Shown piece after piece: positions 43,537 through 51,157 of a stretch of 64,000 nt of DNA. The notes beneath the pieces are model-generated. The model did no database searches. It saw nothing but the letters and a program-made list of their open reading frames with translations, and was not told the DNA's origin. Numbering within the stretch: the first letter of the stretch is position 1; every line of letters begins with the position of its first letter. A program made the position numbers and the translations under genes. This DNA comes from an uncultured Paracoccaceae bacterium. GTDB taxonomy: Bacteria; Pseudomonadota; Alphaproteobacteria; Rhodobacterales; Rhodobacteraceae. The DNA lies in assembly GCA_947496605.1 (NCBI GenBank), contig CANMDF010000002.1:682001-746000 (forward strand), written 5' to 3'.

Positions 43537-44213
43537 CAGGTAAGCTCCGGTATGGGGGTCAGGTCTGGCAGCACATGGTGGGGCTTGGCGTAAAGACGGT
43601 CCATGGGTTCGCCTGCGCGGTTCACCCATGCTGTTTGGAAACCGTAACCTGCGGCACCCGCTGCATCCCAACCGTTGGATGACACGAACAGGACCTCAGC
43701 TTTGGTACATGCGAAGTGGTCGCCAACAAGGTCATAGACCCTGTCGTGCGGTTTGAAGACGCCGACGTCTTCGACGCTTAACACTGCGTCAAGCGTGTCG
43801 CTGATGCCGGCAGATTTCACGGCTGCGTGCAACATATCTGGCGATCCATTGGATAAGATCGCCGTCGCTTTGCCTTGCGCCTTTAACGCGGCCAGCATTG
43901 CAGGGACCTCGGCGTAGGCGGCCAATTCCCAATAGAGCTCTAACAAACGCGCACGGGTGGCATCCGATCTCAGACCTTGCGCCTCTAACGCCCAATCCAG
44001 CCCATCTTGGGTGACTTGCCAGAAATCACAGTGCTGTCCTGCCACCGCACGCAGCCATGTGTATTGCAACTGCTTGAGCCGCCAATCACGGGCCAGTGCG
44101 GGCCAGACGGCGGCTAAATCCGCATGGGCAGGCTCTTCGGCGGCCTGCATTGCGGCAGCGTTCACATCGAACAATGTGCCGTAAGCGTCAAACACAACTG
44201 TCGTGATAGGCAT
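43536..44213 (-). CDS. Haloacid dehalogenase, type II
   Basis: A 225-residue HAD-superfamily enzyme of the L-2-haloacid dehalogenase type, which replaces the halogen of short 2-halo acids by hydroxyl. The nucleophile is in VFDAYGTLFDVNA (D9), motif II is ILSNGSPDML, and the late acidic motif is VSSNGWDAAGAAGYGF, all typical of this class. Real substrate could also be a phosphate ester. First gene of the minus-strand run HAD, hydrolase, PLP enzyme, EEP protein, lactonase, joined by 1-8-base overlaps. Confidence 0.85.
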   Translation of the reverse strand: MPITTVVFDAYGTLFDVNAAAMQAAEEPAHADLAAVWPALARDWRLKQLQYTWLRAVAGQHCDFWQVTQDGLDWALEAQGLRSDATRARLLELYWELAAYAEVPAMLAALKAQGKATAILSNGSPDMLHAAVKSAGISDTLDAVLSVEDVGVFKPHDRVYDLVGDHFACTKAEVLFVSSNGWDAAGAAGYGFQTAWVNRAGEPMDRLYAKPHHVLPDLTPIPELT

Positions 44214-44347
44214 CTGGGTCTCCGTCTCTTCGCATCTATCGTGTCACGGTGGCCCGCCCGCGAAAAGGGGCAATGCGTTTGCAAACCGATATCCCAGCGC
44301 GTAGCGTGTTCGCTGATCAATTTTCCTCAATAGAAAGCAAAACCCCC

Positions 44348-44782
44348 ATGACCGAAGTCAAAGCAGGCGACACCGTGCGCATTACCTATGTTGGCACTCT
44401 GAATGACGGCGAGGTGTTCGACAGCTCTGAAGGGCGCGATCCGCTGGAGTTTGTTGTGGGGTCCGGGCAGGTGATCAAGGGCCTTGATACGGCGATCCCG
44501 GGCATGGCCGTGGGCGACAAAAAGGACGTGGCGGTGCCGTGCGATCTGGCCTACGGGCAAGCCAACCCTGACGCCCGCCAAGCGGTGCCACGCGACCAAA
44601 TCCCAGCCGAGATCCCGTGCGAGGTTGGCACGCAATTGCAGATGCAAACACCGCAAGGGCAAGTGGTGCCCGTGGTCGTGGCCGAGGTGACCGAGACCGA
44701 GGTGACGTTGGATGCAAACCATCCGCTGGCCGGGCAGGATTTGAACTTTGCGATTGAGATTGTTGGGGTTGATGCGGGGTAG
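44348..44782 (+). CDS. FKBP-type peptidyl-prolyl isomerase, SlyD-like
   Basis: A 144-residue cytoplasmic peptidyl-prolyl isomerase and chaperone of the SlyD/FkpB kind. The FKBP part begins DTVRITYVGTLNDGEVFDSS and continues with FVVGSGQVIKGLDTAIPGM; the inserted chaperone flap follows, and TLDANHPLAGQDLNFAIEIV is the late SlyD signature. There is no His-rich metal tail. I use the ATG at 44348 rather than the earlier frame start at 44249, because the family begins there. It is the last normal gene before the accessory pocket at 44.8 kb. Confidence 0.88.
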   Translation: MTEVKAGDTVRITYVGTLNDGEVFDSSEGRDPLEFVVGSGQVIKGLDTAIPGMAVGDKKDVAVPCDLAYGQANPDARQAVPRDQIPAEIPCEVGTQLQMQTPQGQVVPVVVAEVTETEVTLDANHPLAGQDLNFAIEIVGVDAG

Positions 44783-44793
44783 GTTACTATCAG

Positions 44794-44934
44794 ATGGGAG
44801 TGATCGCGAACTTCAAGCAAGTGGTGAGGGGCGGCGATGTGCGGCTGCATCCGATTGTAACAAGGTTGGTGAATGCGGAGACTTTGGAGAGGATGGGTGC
44901 ATGCCGCATGCCACCACAAGGTGACAAGGAGTGA
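44794..44934 (+). CDS. Short peptide upstream of the immunity gene (possible toxin tail)
   Basis: A 46-residue frame (MGVIANFKQVVRGGDVRLHP at the start) that begins 11 bases after the SlyD-like gene and ends four bases before the Imm11-like start. No family is recognised. The position suggests the C-terminal tail of a lost toxin gene, with the immunity gene directly downstream. It may also be a chance frame; the ribosome-binding site is weak. Confidence 0.35.
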   Translation: MGVIANFKQVVRGGDVRLHPIVTRLVNAETLERMGACRMPPQGDKE

Positions 44935-44938
44935 TGCA

Positions 44939-45637
44939 ATGCCTGTAGACCCAAATGCTGATGCCTATTACGTCAATATGGACATCCTGAGCAGCCCAGA
45001 GTTTGAATTTGAGAACTATGAGGGCTTCATGCCGTTTTTCAAGTTTGCCAGAAACCCCAAGTTTGCAGATGAAAAATACATACCAAGATCAGCAATCCAA
45101 TTGGACAAGCGCAAGACCTACAATGACATCATGCAAGTGAGCGGAGCATATGTTCTGAGCGACCGGTTTCGTGCAATTATCGAAGATGCCGAACCGGGAG
45201 TGCATGATTTCTTTCCTATTGAGGTAAAGAGGAAAGACGGGAGCCCACTTGAGGAAAGCTATTTCTTGGTTGGCATCAAGCAGTTTTTCCCCTGTGTCTT
45301 GCCGCATCTTTCTAGGTGCAGCAAAGTGAATAGAACGGGTGATGGGCGCCCTACCCAAACCTGTTCTGAGCGATATCTCGTCTTGAGCCGTCCCGCGATC
45401 GGAAAGATGCAAGTCTTTATCAGCGGTGTAATTGGTGGGGGGAAGCTGATCGTTAGCCAAGCTGTTGGCAGACGTTTGATTGAAGAAAAGATAAAACGCC
45501 TCGATCTTTACCCAGTTACATTGAGTGATGAGGTTTGGGATTTTGATATTCATGCGCCAGAATTTGCCGAATGGTATCGTTCTAACCCTGATCGCTGGAA
45601 CGAACTGCATCTCAAGAACGTTGAGTTGCCCCTCTGA
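44939..45637 (+). CDS. Imm11-family (DUF1629-like) immunity protein candidate
   Basis: A 232-residue soluble protein. The segments YVNMDILSSPEFEFENYEG, AYVLSDRFRAIIEDAEPGVHDFFPIEV and SERYLVLSRPAIGKMQVFIS resemble the Imm11/DUF1629 family, which contains immunity proteins of polymorphic toxin systems. AAGGAG lies seven bases before the ATG at 44939; the frame opens at 44873 without a site. It is flanked by toxin-like fragments on both sides (44794 and 45690) and lies in AT-richer DNA, which fits an orphan immunity gene left after loss of its toxin. The match is by memory of the family pattern. Confidence 0.6.
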   Translation: MPVDPNADAYYVNMDILSSPEFEFENYEGFMPFFKFARNPKFADEKYIPRSAIQLDKRKTYNDIMQVSGAYVLSDRFRAIIEDAEPGVHDFFPIEVKRKDGSPLEESYFLVGIKQFFPCVLPHLSRCSKVNRTGDGRPTQTCSERYLVLSRPAIGKMQVFISGVIGGGKLIVSQAVGRRLIEEKIKRLDLYPVTLSDEVWDFDIHAPEFAEWYRSNPDRWNELHLKNVELPL

Positions 45638-45689
45638 CCCAATCGTTTATTGGGTAAAGCTAAAACTTATTTAAAGATTGATTCAAACT

Positions 45690-45896
45690 ATGGCATTCAG
45701 TAACCCCGCCCCGACTGGGTATCAAAATCAACACGCTCTTCCGATTCAAACTATGGGCAATCCGGCCCTGAAGGCACTTCGGGAAGCTGGCTTGTTTACG
45801 CGCGACGGTGAGGCCAATCGCCTTGCCTTGCCAAATAAGGCGACTGGCACAGCAAGCCGTAGGTCGGGGTTCTCCCCGACGCCTACGCCGACCTAA
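45690..45896 (+). pseudogene. Truncated HNH/AHH-type nuclease fragment ended by a REP-B element
   Basis: The frame reads GYQNQHALPIQTMGNPALKA then LREAGLFTRDGEANRLALPNKATG, resembling the H-x-h-L/I-P...N-x-L-x-L-P core of AHH/HNH toxin nucleases (one expected His is Gln). After NKATG the frame runs into a REP-B palindrome at 45857 and ends in TPTPT. The 14-bp repeat GATTCAAACTATGG occurs at 45680 and 45743, 63 bases apart. The frame opens with TTG at 45678 or ATG at 45690. It looks like the remains of a toxin domain cut by the repeat. Confidence 0.45.
45857..45895. repeat. REP-B palindrome, copy 2
   Basis: CCGTAGGTCGGGGTTCTCCC with CGAC and an inverted partner CTACG...CGACCT. It ends the nuclease fragment and starts a duplicated stretch (45857-46048) that matches 46360-46575. 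Confidence 0.75.
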
Positions 45897-45973
45897 CAAT
45901 CCTCGGGTTTTACGGTGCGATCAACGCAGCCGCCCAACGCGCCTCATACATTGATGAAACCGTTTACCTAAAC

Positions 45974-46048
45974 CAAATGATCAGGCTGCGGCATCCCCAG
46001 CACTTGGAAACCGCCGTCAACGCGAATAATTCTACCCGTTGTGCAATA
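45974..46048 (-). pseudogene. Decayed 3' end of a second fabI
   Basis: On the minus strand this stretch encodes TTGRIIRVDGGFQVLGMPQP then DHLV and a stop, nearly the same as the last residues of the intact FabI at 46493. Most differences fall in third codon positions. This suggests the fragment came from a functional, diverged fabI and not from a recent copy. The rest of the gene is missing. Confidence 0.7.
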
Positions 46049-46124
46049 AGCGTAGCACGGGTATTTTCAATCAACGGAGCGGCATCGAACTACCATTGGT
46101 TCAATCGTTTTTTGCTGCCACAGT

Positions 46125-46340
46125 TTACCACCCAAATGCTCGGGATAAGGTCATCACGATCAAAATCGCCACCACATATATGGTAAACCTTAGAACTCCG
46201 GCTGCGGTAGCGTAGATATGTGAAAACCAAAAATTCTTCATTCCACCTACTCTTACGAAAGCATTGGCATAACATCTGAACGCATCACCAATGCCAATTG
46301 CAAAAAGCAATGCTGCGACATTCTGGGTTACGCCGGTCAT
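46125..46340 (-). CDS. Small membrane protein of the accessory pocket
   Basis: A 71-residue protein with two hydrophobic stretches (about 8-25 and 47-67). GGGAGA lies nine bases before the ATG, a good start. It sits between the two copies of the duplicated REP-B/fabI segment, and no family is recognised. The AT-rich codon use differs from the nearby fab genes, which suggests acquired DNA. It may be a real gene carried between the repeats or a chance frame. Confidence 0.4.
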   Translation of the reverse strand: MTGVTQNVAALLFAIGIGDAFRCYANAFVRVGGMKNFWFSHIYATAAGVLRFTIYVVAILIVMTLSRAFGW

Positions 46341-46360
46341 AATTATGATCTCCCAAAAGC

Positions 46361-46399
46361 CGTAGGTCGGGGTTCTCCCCGACGACGTTTGTGCCGACC
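46361..46399. repeat. REP-B palindrome, copy 3
   Basis: CGTAGGTCGGGGTTCTCCCC with GACGACG, the same element as copy 2. It starts the second copy of the duplicated segment, downstream of fabI. Confidence 0.75.
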
Positions 46400-46416
46400 A
46401 AACAACCCCTGGACTT

Positions 46417-46440
46417 GGCGGGGTGAACCCCGTCCTACGG
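46417..46440. repeat. REP-B palindrome, copy 4 (variant)
   Basis: GGCGGGGTGAACCCCGTCC with TACGG, a variant of the REP-B core. It lies about 55 bp after the fabI stop and could serve as its transcription terminator. Confidence 0.65.
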
Positions 46441-46492
46441 TGCGATCAACGTAGCCGCCCGACGCGACTCATACATTGATGAAACCGTTTGC

Positions 46493-47284
46493 CTAAACCA
46501 AATGATCCGGCTGCGGCATCCCCAGCACGTGGAAACCACCATCGACCCGGATGATCTCACCCGTCGTACAAGCCCCCGCATCGGACGCAAGATAGACGGC
46601 AGTGCCGCCAACGGCCTCGAGCGTCGCATTGGACCGCATCGGCGTGTTCTGTTCGGTGTGTTTATACGTCTTGCGTGCCCCGCCAATTGCCGCCCCTGCA
46701 AGGGTTTTCATCGGCCCGGGGCTGATCGCGTTGACGCGGATGCCCTGTGGTCCAAGGTCGTTGGCAAGGTAACGCGTCGCGGATTCCAGTGCTGCCTTGG
46801 CCACGCCCATGACGTTGTAGAACGGGGTGACGCGGTTGGAGCCTTGATAGGTCAGCGTCAGCAGCGTGCCGCCGTCTGGCATCATCTCAGACGCCCGGTT
46901 CGCCACGTCAATGAACGAATAACAAGAAATCGCCAGCGAGTTCTTAAAGTTATCGCGGCTGGTGTTGATGAAACGCCCTGTCAGCTCGTTCTTGTCGGAA
47001 AACGCGATGGCATGGACGACGAAATCAAGTGTGCCCCAGCGGTCTTTCAGCGTCTGAAACGCAAGATCCATGCTAGCGTCGTCGGTTACATCCACATCGA
47101 CCATGATGTCAGAGCCAACCGATTGCGCCAAAGGCTCCAGTCGCTTTCCAAAGGCCTCACCCTGATAGGTGAACGCCAGTTCCGCGCCTGCCTCAGCCAT
47201 CGCTTTGGCGATGCCCCACGCGATGGACCGTTCGTTGGCCACGCCCATGATCAATCCGCGTTTGCCCTGCATAGAAATGGTCAT
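46493..47284 (-). CDS. fabI: Enoyl-ACP reductase
   Basis: A 263-residue short-chain reductase that carries out the last step of each fatty acid elongation cycle. The NAD-binding N-terminus is RGLIMGVANERSIAWGIAK, and the catalytic Y-x6-K motif is in YNVMGVAKAAL. It lies four bases after fabB on the same strand, in the fabA-fabB-fabI order common in Rhodobacterales. A decayed copy of its last 25 codons is found at 45974-46048. The 3' region carries REP-B repeats. Confidence 0.95.
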   Translation of the reverse strand: MTISMQGKRGLIMGVANERSIAWGIAKAMAEAGAELAFTYQGEAFGKRLEPLAQSVGSDIMVDVDVTDDASMDLAFQTLKDRWGTLDFVVHAIAFSDKNELTGRFINTSRDNFKNSLAISCYSFIDVANRASEMMPDGGTLLTLTYQGSNRVTPFYNVMGVAKAALESATRYLANDLGPQGIRVNAISPGPMKTLAGAAIGGARKTYKHTEQNTPMRSNATLEAVGGTAVYLASDAGACTTGEIIRVDGGFHVLGMPQPDHLV

Positions 47285-47288
47285 GTGT

Positions 47289-48518
47289 TTACCCTTTGAA
47301 CTTGGACAATAGCATCGATCCGTTGGTGCCGCCGAACCCGAAGGAATTCGTCATTACCGTGTCCAACCCTGCGTTTTCAACCAGCGTGGTCGCGATCTCG
47401 GCAGGGTCCAAAGCGGGGTCCAGGTCTTCGACGTTGATCGACGGTGCGATAAAGTCGTTCTCCAGCATTAACAGGCAGTAAACGGCCTCTTGCGCACCCG
47501 TGGCCCCTTGGCTGTGACCTGTCATGGATTTGGTGGAACTGATTGGCGGTGTGGTGCCTTGGCCAAAGACCCGGCGGACGGCCTCAACTTCGCCCACGTC
47601 ACCCACTGGCGTCGAAGTGCCGTGCGCGTTGATGTAGCTGATCTTGCGATCATCGGGCAGGGTTTTCAGCGCCCCGCGCATCGCACGCTCGCCGCCTTCA
47701 CCGGATGGCGCGACCATGTCTGCGCCGTCTGATGTCGCCGAGAACCCGGTGACTTCGGCATAAATTCTTGCGCCGCGTGCTTGCGCGCTCTCAAGGCTTT
47801 CCAGCACAACCATCGCGCCGCCGCCTGCAATCACGAAACCATCGCGGTCGGCATCGAACGCGCGGCTGGCCCGTTCAGGTGTGTCGTTGTATTTGGAAGA
47901 CATCGCCCCCATCGCGTCAAAGAGGCAGGACAGTGTCCAATCCAGTTCCTCGCCGCCACCAGCGAACATGATGTCTTGCGTGCCAAGTGCGACCTGTTGG
48001 GCCGCCATGCCGATGCAGTGCAGTGAGGTGGAACAGGCCGACGTGATTGAGAAATTCATGCCTTTGATCTGATAAGCCGTCGCAAGGTTTGCGCTGACCG
48101 TCGAAGACATTGTTTTGGGTACCGCGAATGGACCGATGCGTTTGGTGGCCCCTGTGTTCTTAACCACATCATGGGCAGCCATCATGGCCGAGGTAGACGG
48201 ACCGCCGGACCCGGCAATCAGTCCAGTCATGGGGTTCACAACCTGATCTTCGTCCAATCCGGCGTCTGCAATCGCCTGACCCATCGCGATGTGCGCGTAT
48301 GCCGCACCCGGACCCATAAACCGCAAAGTCCGCTTATCGACGTGTTCTTTGATGTCGATCTTCAGCGTGCCCGCAACCTGGCTGCGAAAGCCGTGTTCGG
48401 CCATTTCAGGTGAGGCTTCGATGCCAGACTTACCCGCCTTTAGCGAAGCAAGCACCTCACCCGCATTATTCCCGATCGGTGATACGATCCCGAGACCTGT
48501 GACAACAACACGGCGCAT
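47289..48518 (-). CDS. fabB: Beta-ketoacyl-ACP synthase I
   Basis: A 409-residue thiolase-fold condensing enzyme that elongates acyl-ACP and is needed for unsaturated fatty acids. The active-site cysteine is in [12 protein letters not shown], with histidines in [11 protein letters not shown] and [16 protein letters not shown] use the ATG at 48518 because AAGGAG is eight bases upstream; the GTG two codons earlier is too close to it. It is between fabA (34 bp upstream) and fabI (4 bp downstream) in one operon. Confidence 0.95.
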   Translation of the reverse strand: MRRVVVTGLGIVSPIGNNAGEVLASLKAGKSGIEASPEMAEHGFRSQVAGTLKIDIKEHVDKRTLRFMGPGAAYAHIAMGQAIADAGLDEDQVVNPMTGLIAGSGGPSTSAMMAAHDVVKNTGATKRIGPFAVPKTMSSTVSANLATAYQIKGMNFSITSACSTSLHCIGMAAQQVALGTQDIMFAGGGEELDWTLSCLFDAMGAMSSKYNDTPERASRAFDADRDGFVIAGGGAMVVLESLESAQARGARIYAEVTGFSATSDGADMVAPSGEGGERAMRGALKTLPDDRKISYINAHGTSTPVGDVGEVEAVRRVFGQGTTPPISSTKSMTGHSQGATGAQEAVYCLLMLENDFIAPSINVEDLDPALDPAEIATTLVENAGLDTVMTNSFGFGGTNGSMLLSKFKG

Positions 48519-48551
48519 GGGCACCTCTCCTTTTTAGATGGGGCTGAGAGC

Positions 48552-49061
48552 TTAGCTCTCGGACAGGGCGACTTTCATGTCGGTGACTTGATAGATGACC
48601 TCGCCATCCGCCTCGACGATGCCATTGGCAACACCCATGGTCAGGCGGCGGGTTTGGATTGCTTTGGTGAAATCAACCTTATAAGTCAGCATCTTACGGT
48701 CGGGGCGCACCATGCCGGTCAGCTTTACTTCGCCGACACCCAGCGCATAACCGCGCCCTTGCCAGCCGCGCCAGCCAAGGTTGAAACCGGTGAGTTGCCA
48801 CAGCCCATCAAGGCCAAGGCATCCCGGCATAATCGGGTTGTTCGGGAAGTGGCAGTCAAAGAACCAAAGGTCTGGTGTGATATCAAACTCCGCCACAACA
48901 TGGCCTTTGCCATGCAGGCCGCCATCACCAGAGATGTCCGTAATACGGTCCATCATCAGCATCGGCGGGGCTGGAAGCTGCGCGTTGCCCTCGCCAAAAA
49001 GCTCGCCACGCGAACATTTCAGCAGGTCGTCTTTGTCGAAAGATGTGGGATATTCGGCCAT
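48552..49061 (-). CDS. fabA: 3-hydroxydecanoyl-ACP dehydratase/isomerase
   Basis: A 169-residue hot-dog fold enzyme that dehydrates 3-hydroxydecanoyl-ACP and isomerises the product to the cis-3 form, making the branch to unsaturated fatty acids. The active-site His and Asp are in [19 protein letters not shown]. The usual length of 169 residues is met with the ATG at 49061; a GTG start at 49094 is possible. It heads the fabA-fabB-fabI operon and is divergent from irr with about 150 bp between, which probably holds both promoters. Confidence 0.94.
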   Translation of the reverse strand: MAEYPTSFDKDDLLKCSRGELFGEGNAQLPAPPMLMMDRITDISGDGGLHGKGHVVAEFDITPDLWFFDCHFPNNPIMPGCLGLDGLWQLTGFNLGWRGWQGRGYALGVGEVKLTGMVRPDRKMLTYKVDFTKAIQTRRLTMGVANGIVEADGEVIYQVTDMKVALSES

Positions 49062-49211
49062 GTCACTGGTCTCATTCTTCTTAACTGCGTCCACTGACCT
49101 CTAGCACTGAGCCGATTATGAGAGCAAGTGCAGGGGACATTAGCGTGTTTTTATTTGATATGAGGCACATTCTTCCCATATAGATGAGAATAGTTGTCAG
49201 AAAGAGCGATC

Positions 49212-49628
49212 ATGTCAGACATAGCAGTAGAACGCAGCACAAAGTGGTTGGGTGGAGCGGGGCTTCGTCCGACGCGGCAACGTATGACATTGGCGTCTTT
49301 GTTGGTAGGCGACGGGCAGGATCGTCATGTTACGGCCGAGAGCCTTTTTGAAGCGGCAACTGCCGCGGATGAAAAAGTGTCGTTGGCAACCGTCTACAAC
49401 ACGCTGCGTGCGTTTTGTGATGCAGGTTTGATGCGCGAGATTACGGTCGATGGGTCGAAAAGCTATTTTGACACCAATATGACCGACCACCCGCATTTCT
49501 ATTGGGAAGATACCGCCAAGCTGACGGATGCACCTGCGGAGCAGTTGGAAATTCGTCATTTGCCGGATGCGCCTGAAGGGGCAGAGATTGCATCTGTCGA
49601 TGTGGTCATTCGGTTGCGCCGGACCTGA
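49212..49628 (+). CDS. irr: Iron response regulator, Fur family
   Basis: A 138-residue Fur-family regulator of the Irr type, which in alphaproteobacteria controls iron and heme genes in response to heme. The winged helix has LRPTRQRMTLASLLVGDG and SLATVYNTLRAFCDAGLM; the regulatory segment is TDHPHFYWED, where the Irr histidine motif would be. I use the ATG at 49212 (MSDIAVE) rather than 49194. Its place divergent from fabA is usual in Rhodobacterales. A REP-A repeat follows its stop codon. Confidence 0.85.
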   Translation: MSDIAVERSTKWLGGAGLRPTRQRMTLASLLVGDGQDRHVTAESLFEAATAADEKVSLATVYNTLRAFCDAGLMREITVDGSKSYFDTNMTDHPHFYWEDTAKLTDAPAEQLEIRHLPDAPEGAEIASVDVVIRLRRT

Positions 49629-49631
49629 GCG

Positions 49632-49658
49632 GTAAGGTGGATCACGATCCACCTTACG
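49632..49658. repeat. REP-A palindrome, copy 3
   Basis: GTAAGGTGGATCACGATCCA with CCTTACG, four bases after the irr stop and about 50 bp before the RAYT-like gene. Closeness to a RAYT is typical for REP families. Confidence 0.82.
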
Positions 49659-49707
49659 GATTGCACAGTTTCACACATAATTAACCTTCCCGAGTCACGC
49701 TGGCGGG

Positions 49708-50241
49708 ATGTCCAATTATCGTCGCTTGCGCGTGCCCGGTGGCACCTATTTTTTCACAGTCCGTTTGCAGGATCAGCGGTCTGATCTGCTGATCTCGCAT
49801 ATTGACCTGCTGCGTGATGCGACTTGTGTGTGTCGCAAGCGCTGGCCTTTCGCGATTGATGCGGCTGTCATATTGCCCAATAGACTGCATATGATCTGGA
49901 CTTTGCCCGATGGCGACGATGATTTCTCCAAACGCTGGCGGATGATCAAATCAGGGTTTTCGCGTCATGCGCCCGCGCCAGCTCATATTCCTGAAAGCCA
50001 CCGAAAACGTGGTGAAAAAGGCATTTGGCAGCGCCGGTTTTGGGAGCATCTGATCCGGAGCAACGATGATCTTGCGCTGCATATGCACCTGATCCGATCC
50101 GCACCAATCCATGAGGGTTTGGTCAAAAGGCCAAGCGATTGGCCTTACTGTTCATTGCATCATCAACGTGTGCGTCGTGCTAGAACCATTGCCCCGGCTC
50201 CATCAACCCCAGGTCCAAAAGCTGCTGCGATTGCCAGCTAA
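49708..50241 (+). CDS. REP-associated tyrosine transposase (RAYT) relative, apparently catalytically dead
   Basis: A 177-residue protein of the Y1/RAYT family, which normally cuts and moves REP palindromes. Family segments are MSNYRRLRVPGGTYFFTV at the start, ILPNRLHMIWTLPDGDDDF, SKRWRMIKSGFSRH, GIWQRRFWEHLIR, and GLVKRPSDWPYCSLH near the end. The His-hydrophobic-His motif expected in the second segment reads R-L-H, so the first His is lost. The catalytic Tyr expected in a YIHxNPVKHG-like stretch is Leu in HLIRSAPIHEG. The C-terminal 20 residues run into the antisense of the next gene. It is probably inactive or reassigned. A REP-A copy lies just upstream. Confidence 0.8.
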   Translation: MSNYRRLRVPGGTYFFTVRLQDQRSDLLISHIDLLRDATCVCRKRWPFAIDAAVILPNRLHMIWTLPDGDDDFSKRWRMIKSGFSRHAPAPAHIPESHRKRGEKGIWQRRFWEHLIRSNDDLALHMHLIRSAPIHEGLVKRPSDWPYCSLHHQRVRRARTIAPAPSTPGPKAAAIAS

Positions 50242-51043
50242 ACGGTTCGGATTGTGGCCAGTGAAAAGTAGTGATCACGTCCCGACTTCCGGGGTTGCGC
50301 CGTAGCGCTTTGGCGGTGCGGAATGACCCAATCGCGGCGGACAAATTGTTATGCCACGGGCAAGAGTAGGTGTTGTATTCTGCTAAGTTGAACGACCGAT
50401 CAGACAGCATTTTTAGGCCTGCACGGGCACGAAAGAACGCAACACGGTCTGTGCGTTGCCGCGCCTTTGCGATGTGTTCTTCGAACCGCCAGCGCAGCCC
50501 ACCAAAGACATTCACTTGCCTATCAAGCGGTTCGCCGTCCGCGCCTTCGCGGGCCAGTGCATAATAGCCTGACTTGTCAAAATGCGCGGTATGTAAGTCC
50601 ACACCATTCGGGTGCCTGCTCAGATCTTGGGCATAGAGGTCTACGATATAGCTAAACACGGCATCGCGTCGTTCCTCGGCCATGAAATCCAGCATTTCAC
50701 CCACGCTGCGGTGTTCGCTAAAGGGAAAGAAAAGAAATTCGGCGTTGTAGCAGTAATAGAGCCACTGATCAGGCAGCGCCGCGATCATCGCATTTGCGAT
50801 CGTCGGCAGCGCATCTTCGGCGCTGACATCAAAATCAACGCGGCAAAGCGTTTCTGGCGCGTCTGACGGCAAGCTCTGCGCAGGCGCGCAGAACGCGACG
50901 ATATGCGCAAACCCTGCGTCCCTATGATGAGAGATCGTGCTAGCTATCTCAACGTCGTCCTCAATCAGGATTATGGCCACTGGTCCTTTGGAAAGACGCT
51001 GCCCAGCAACTTTTGCCAAAGCGGAAAGGGATGGATAATGCAT
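50180..51043 (-). CDS. Conserved protein of unknown function (glycosyltransferase-like features)
   Basis: A 287-residue cytoplasmic protein. The N-terminus has VAIILIEDDVEIASTISHHRDAGF, a pattern like the nucleotide-binding start of GT2-type enzymes, and QVNVFGGLRWRFEEHIAKAR and YSCPWHNNLS appear later. No acidic D-x-D motif is clear, so the function is not assigned. I use the ATG at 51043. It overlaps the RAYT-like gene tail to tail by 62 bases and is divergent from miaB by about 115 bp. Confidence 0.55.
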   Translation of the reverse strand: MHYPSLSALAKVAGQRLSKGPVAIILIEDDVEIASTISHHRDAGFAHIVAFCAPAQSLPSDAPETLCRVDFDVSAEDALPTIANAMIAALPDQWLYYCYNAEFLFFPFSEHRSVGEMLDFMAEERRDAVFSYIVDLYAQDLSRHPNGVDLHTAHFDKSGYYALAREGADGEPLDRQVNVFGGLRWRFEEHIAKARQRTDRVAFFRARAGLKMLSDRSFNLAEYNTYSCPWHNNLSAAIGSFRTAKALRRNPGSRDVITTFHWPQSEPFSWQSQQLLDLGLMEPGQWF

Positions 51044-51157
51044 GCGGTCTTCCAAAGCGGCGTGATTGGCTCAAATTCGATGATATCGGGCCGCATTGCA
51101 AGCAATCCGCCAAGCCGCTAGAAGGCAGGCGTAATCCCAACACAAAGAGCCCGCCCG

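Noticed and set aside
45977..46186. Plus-strand frame similar to one at 46502
   Set aside because: Both are antisense to fabI or to its fossil copy; the similarity reflects the duplicated DNA, not a gene family.
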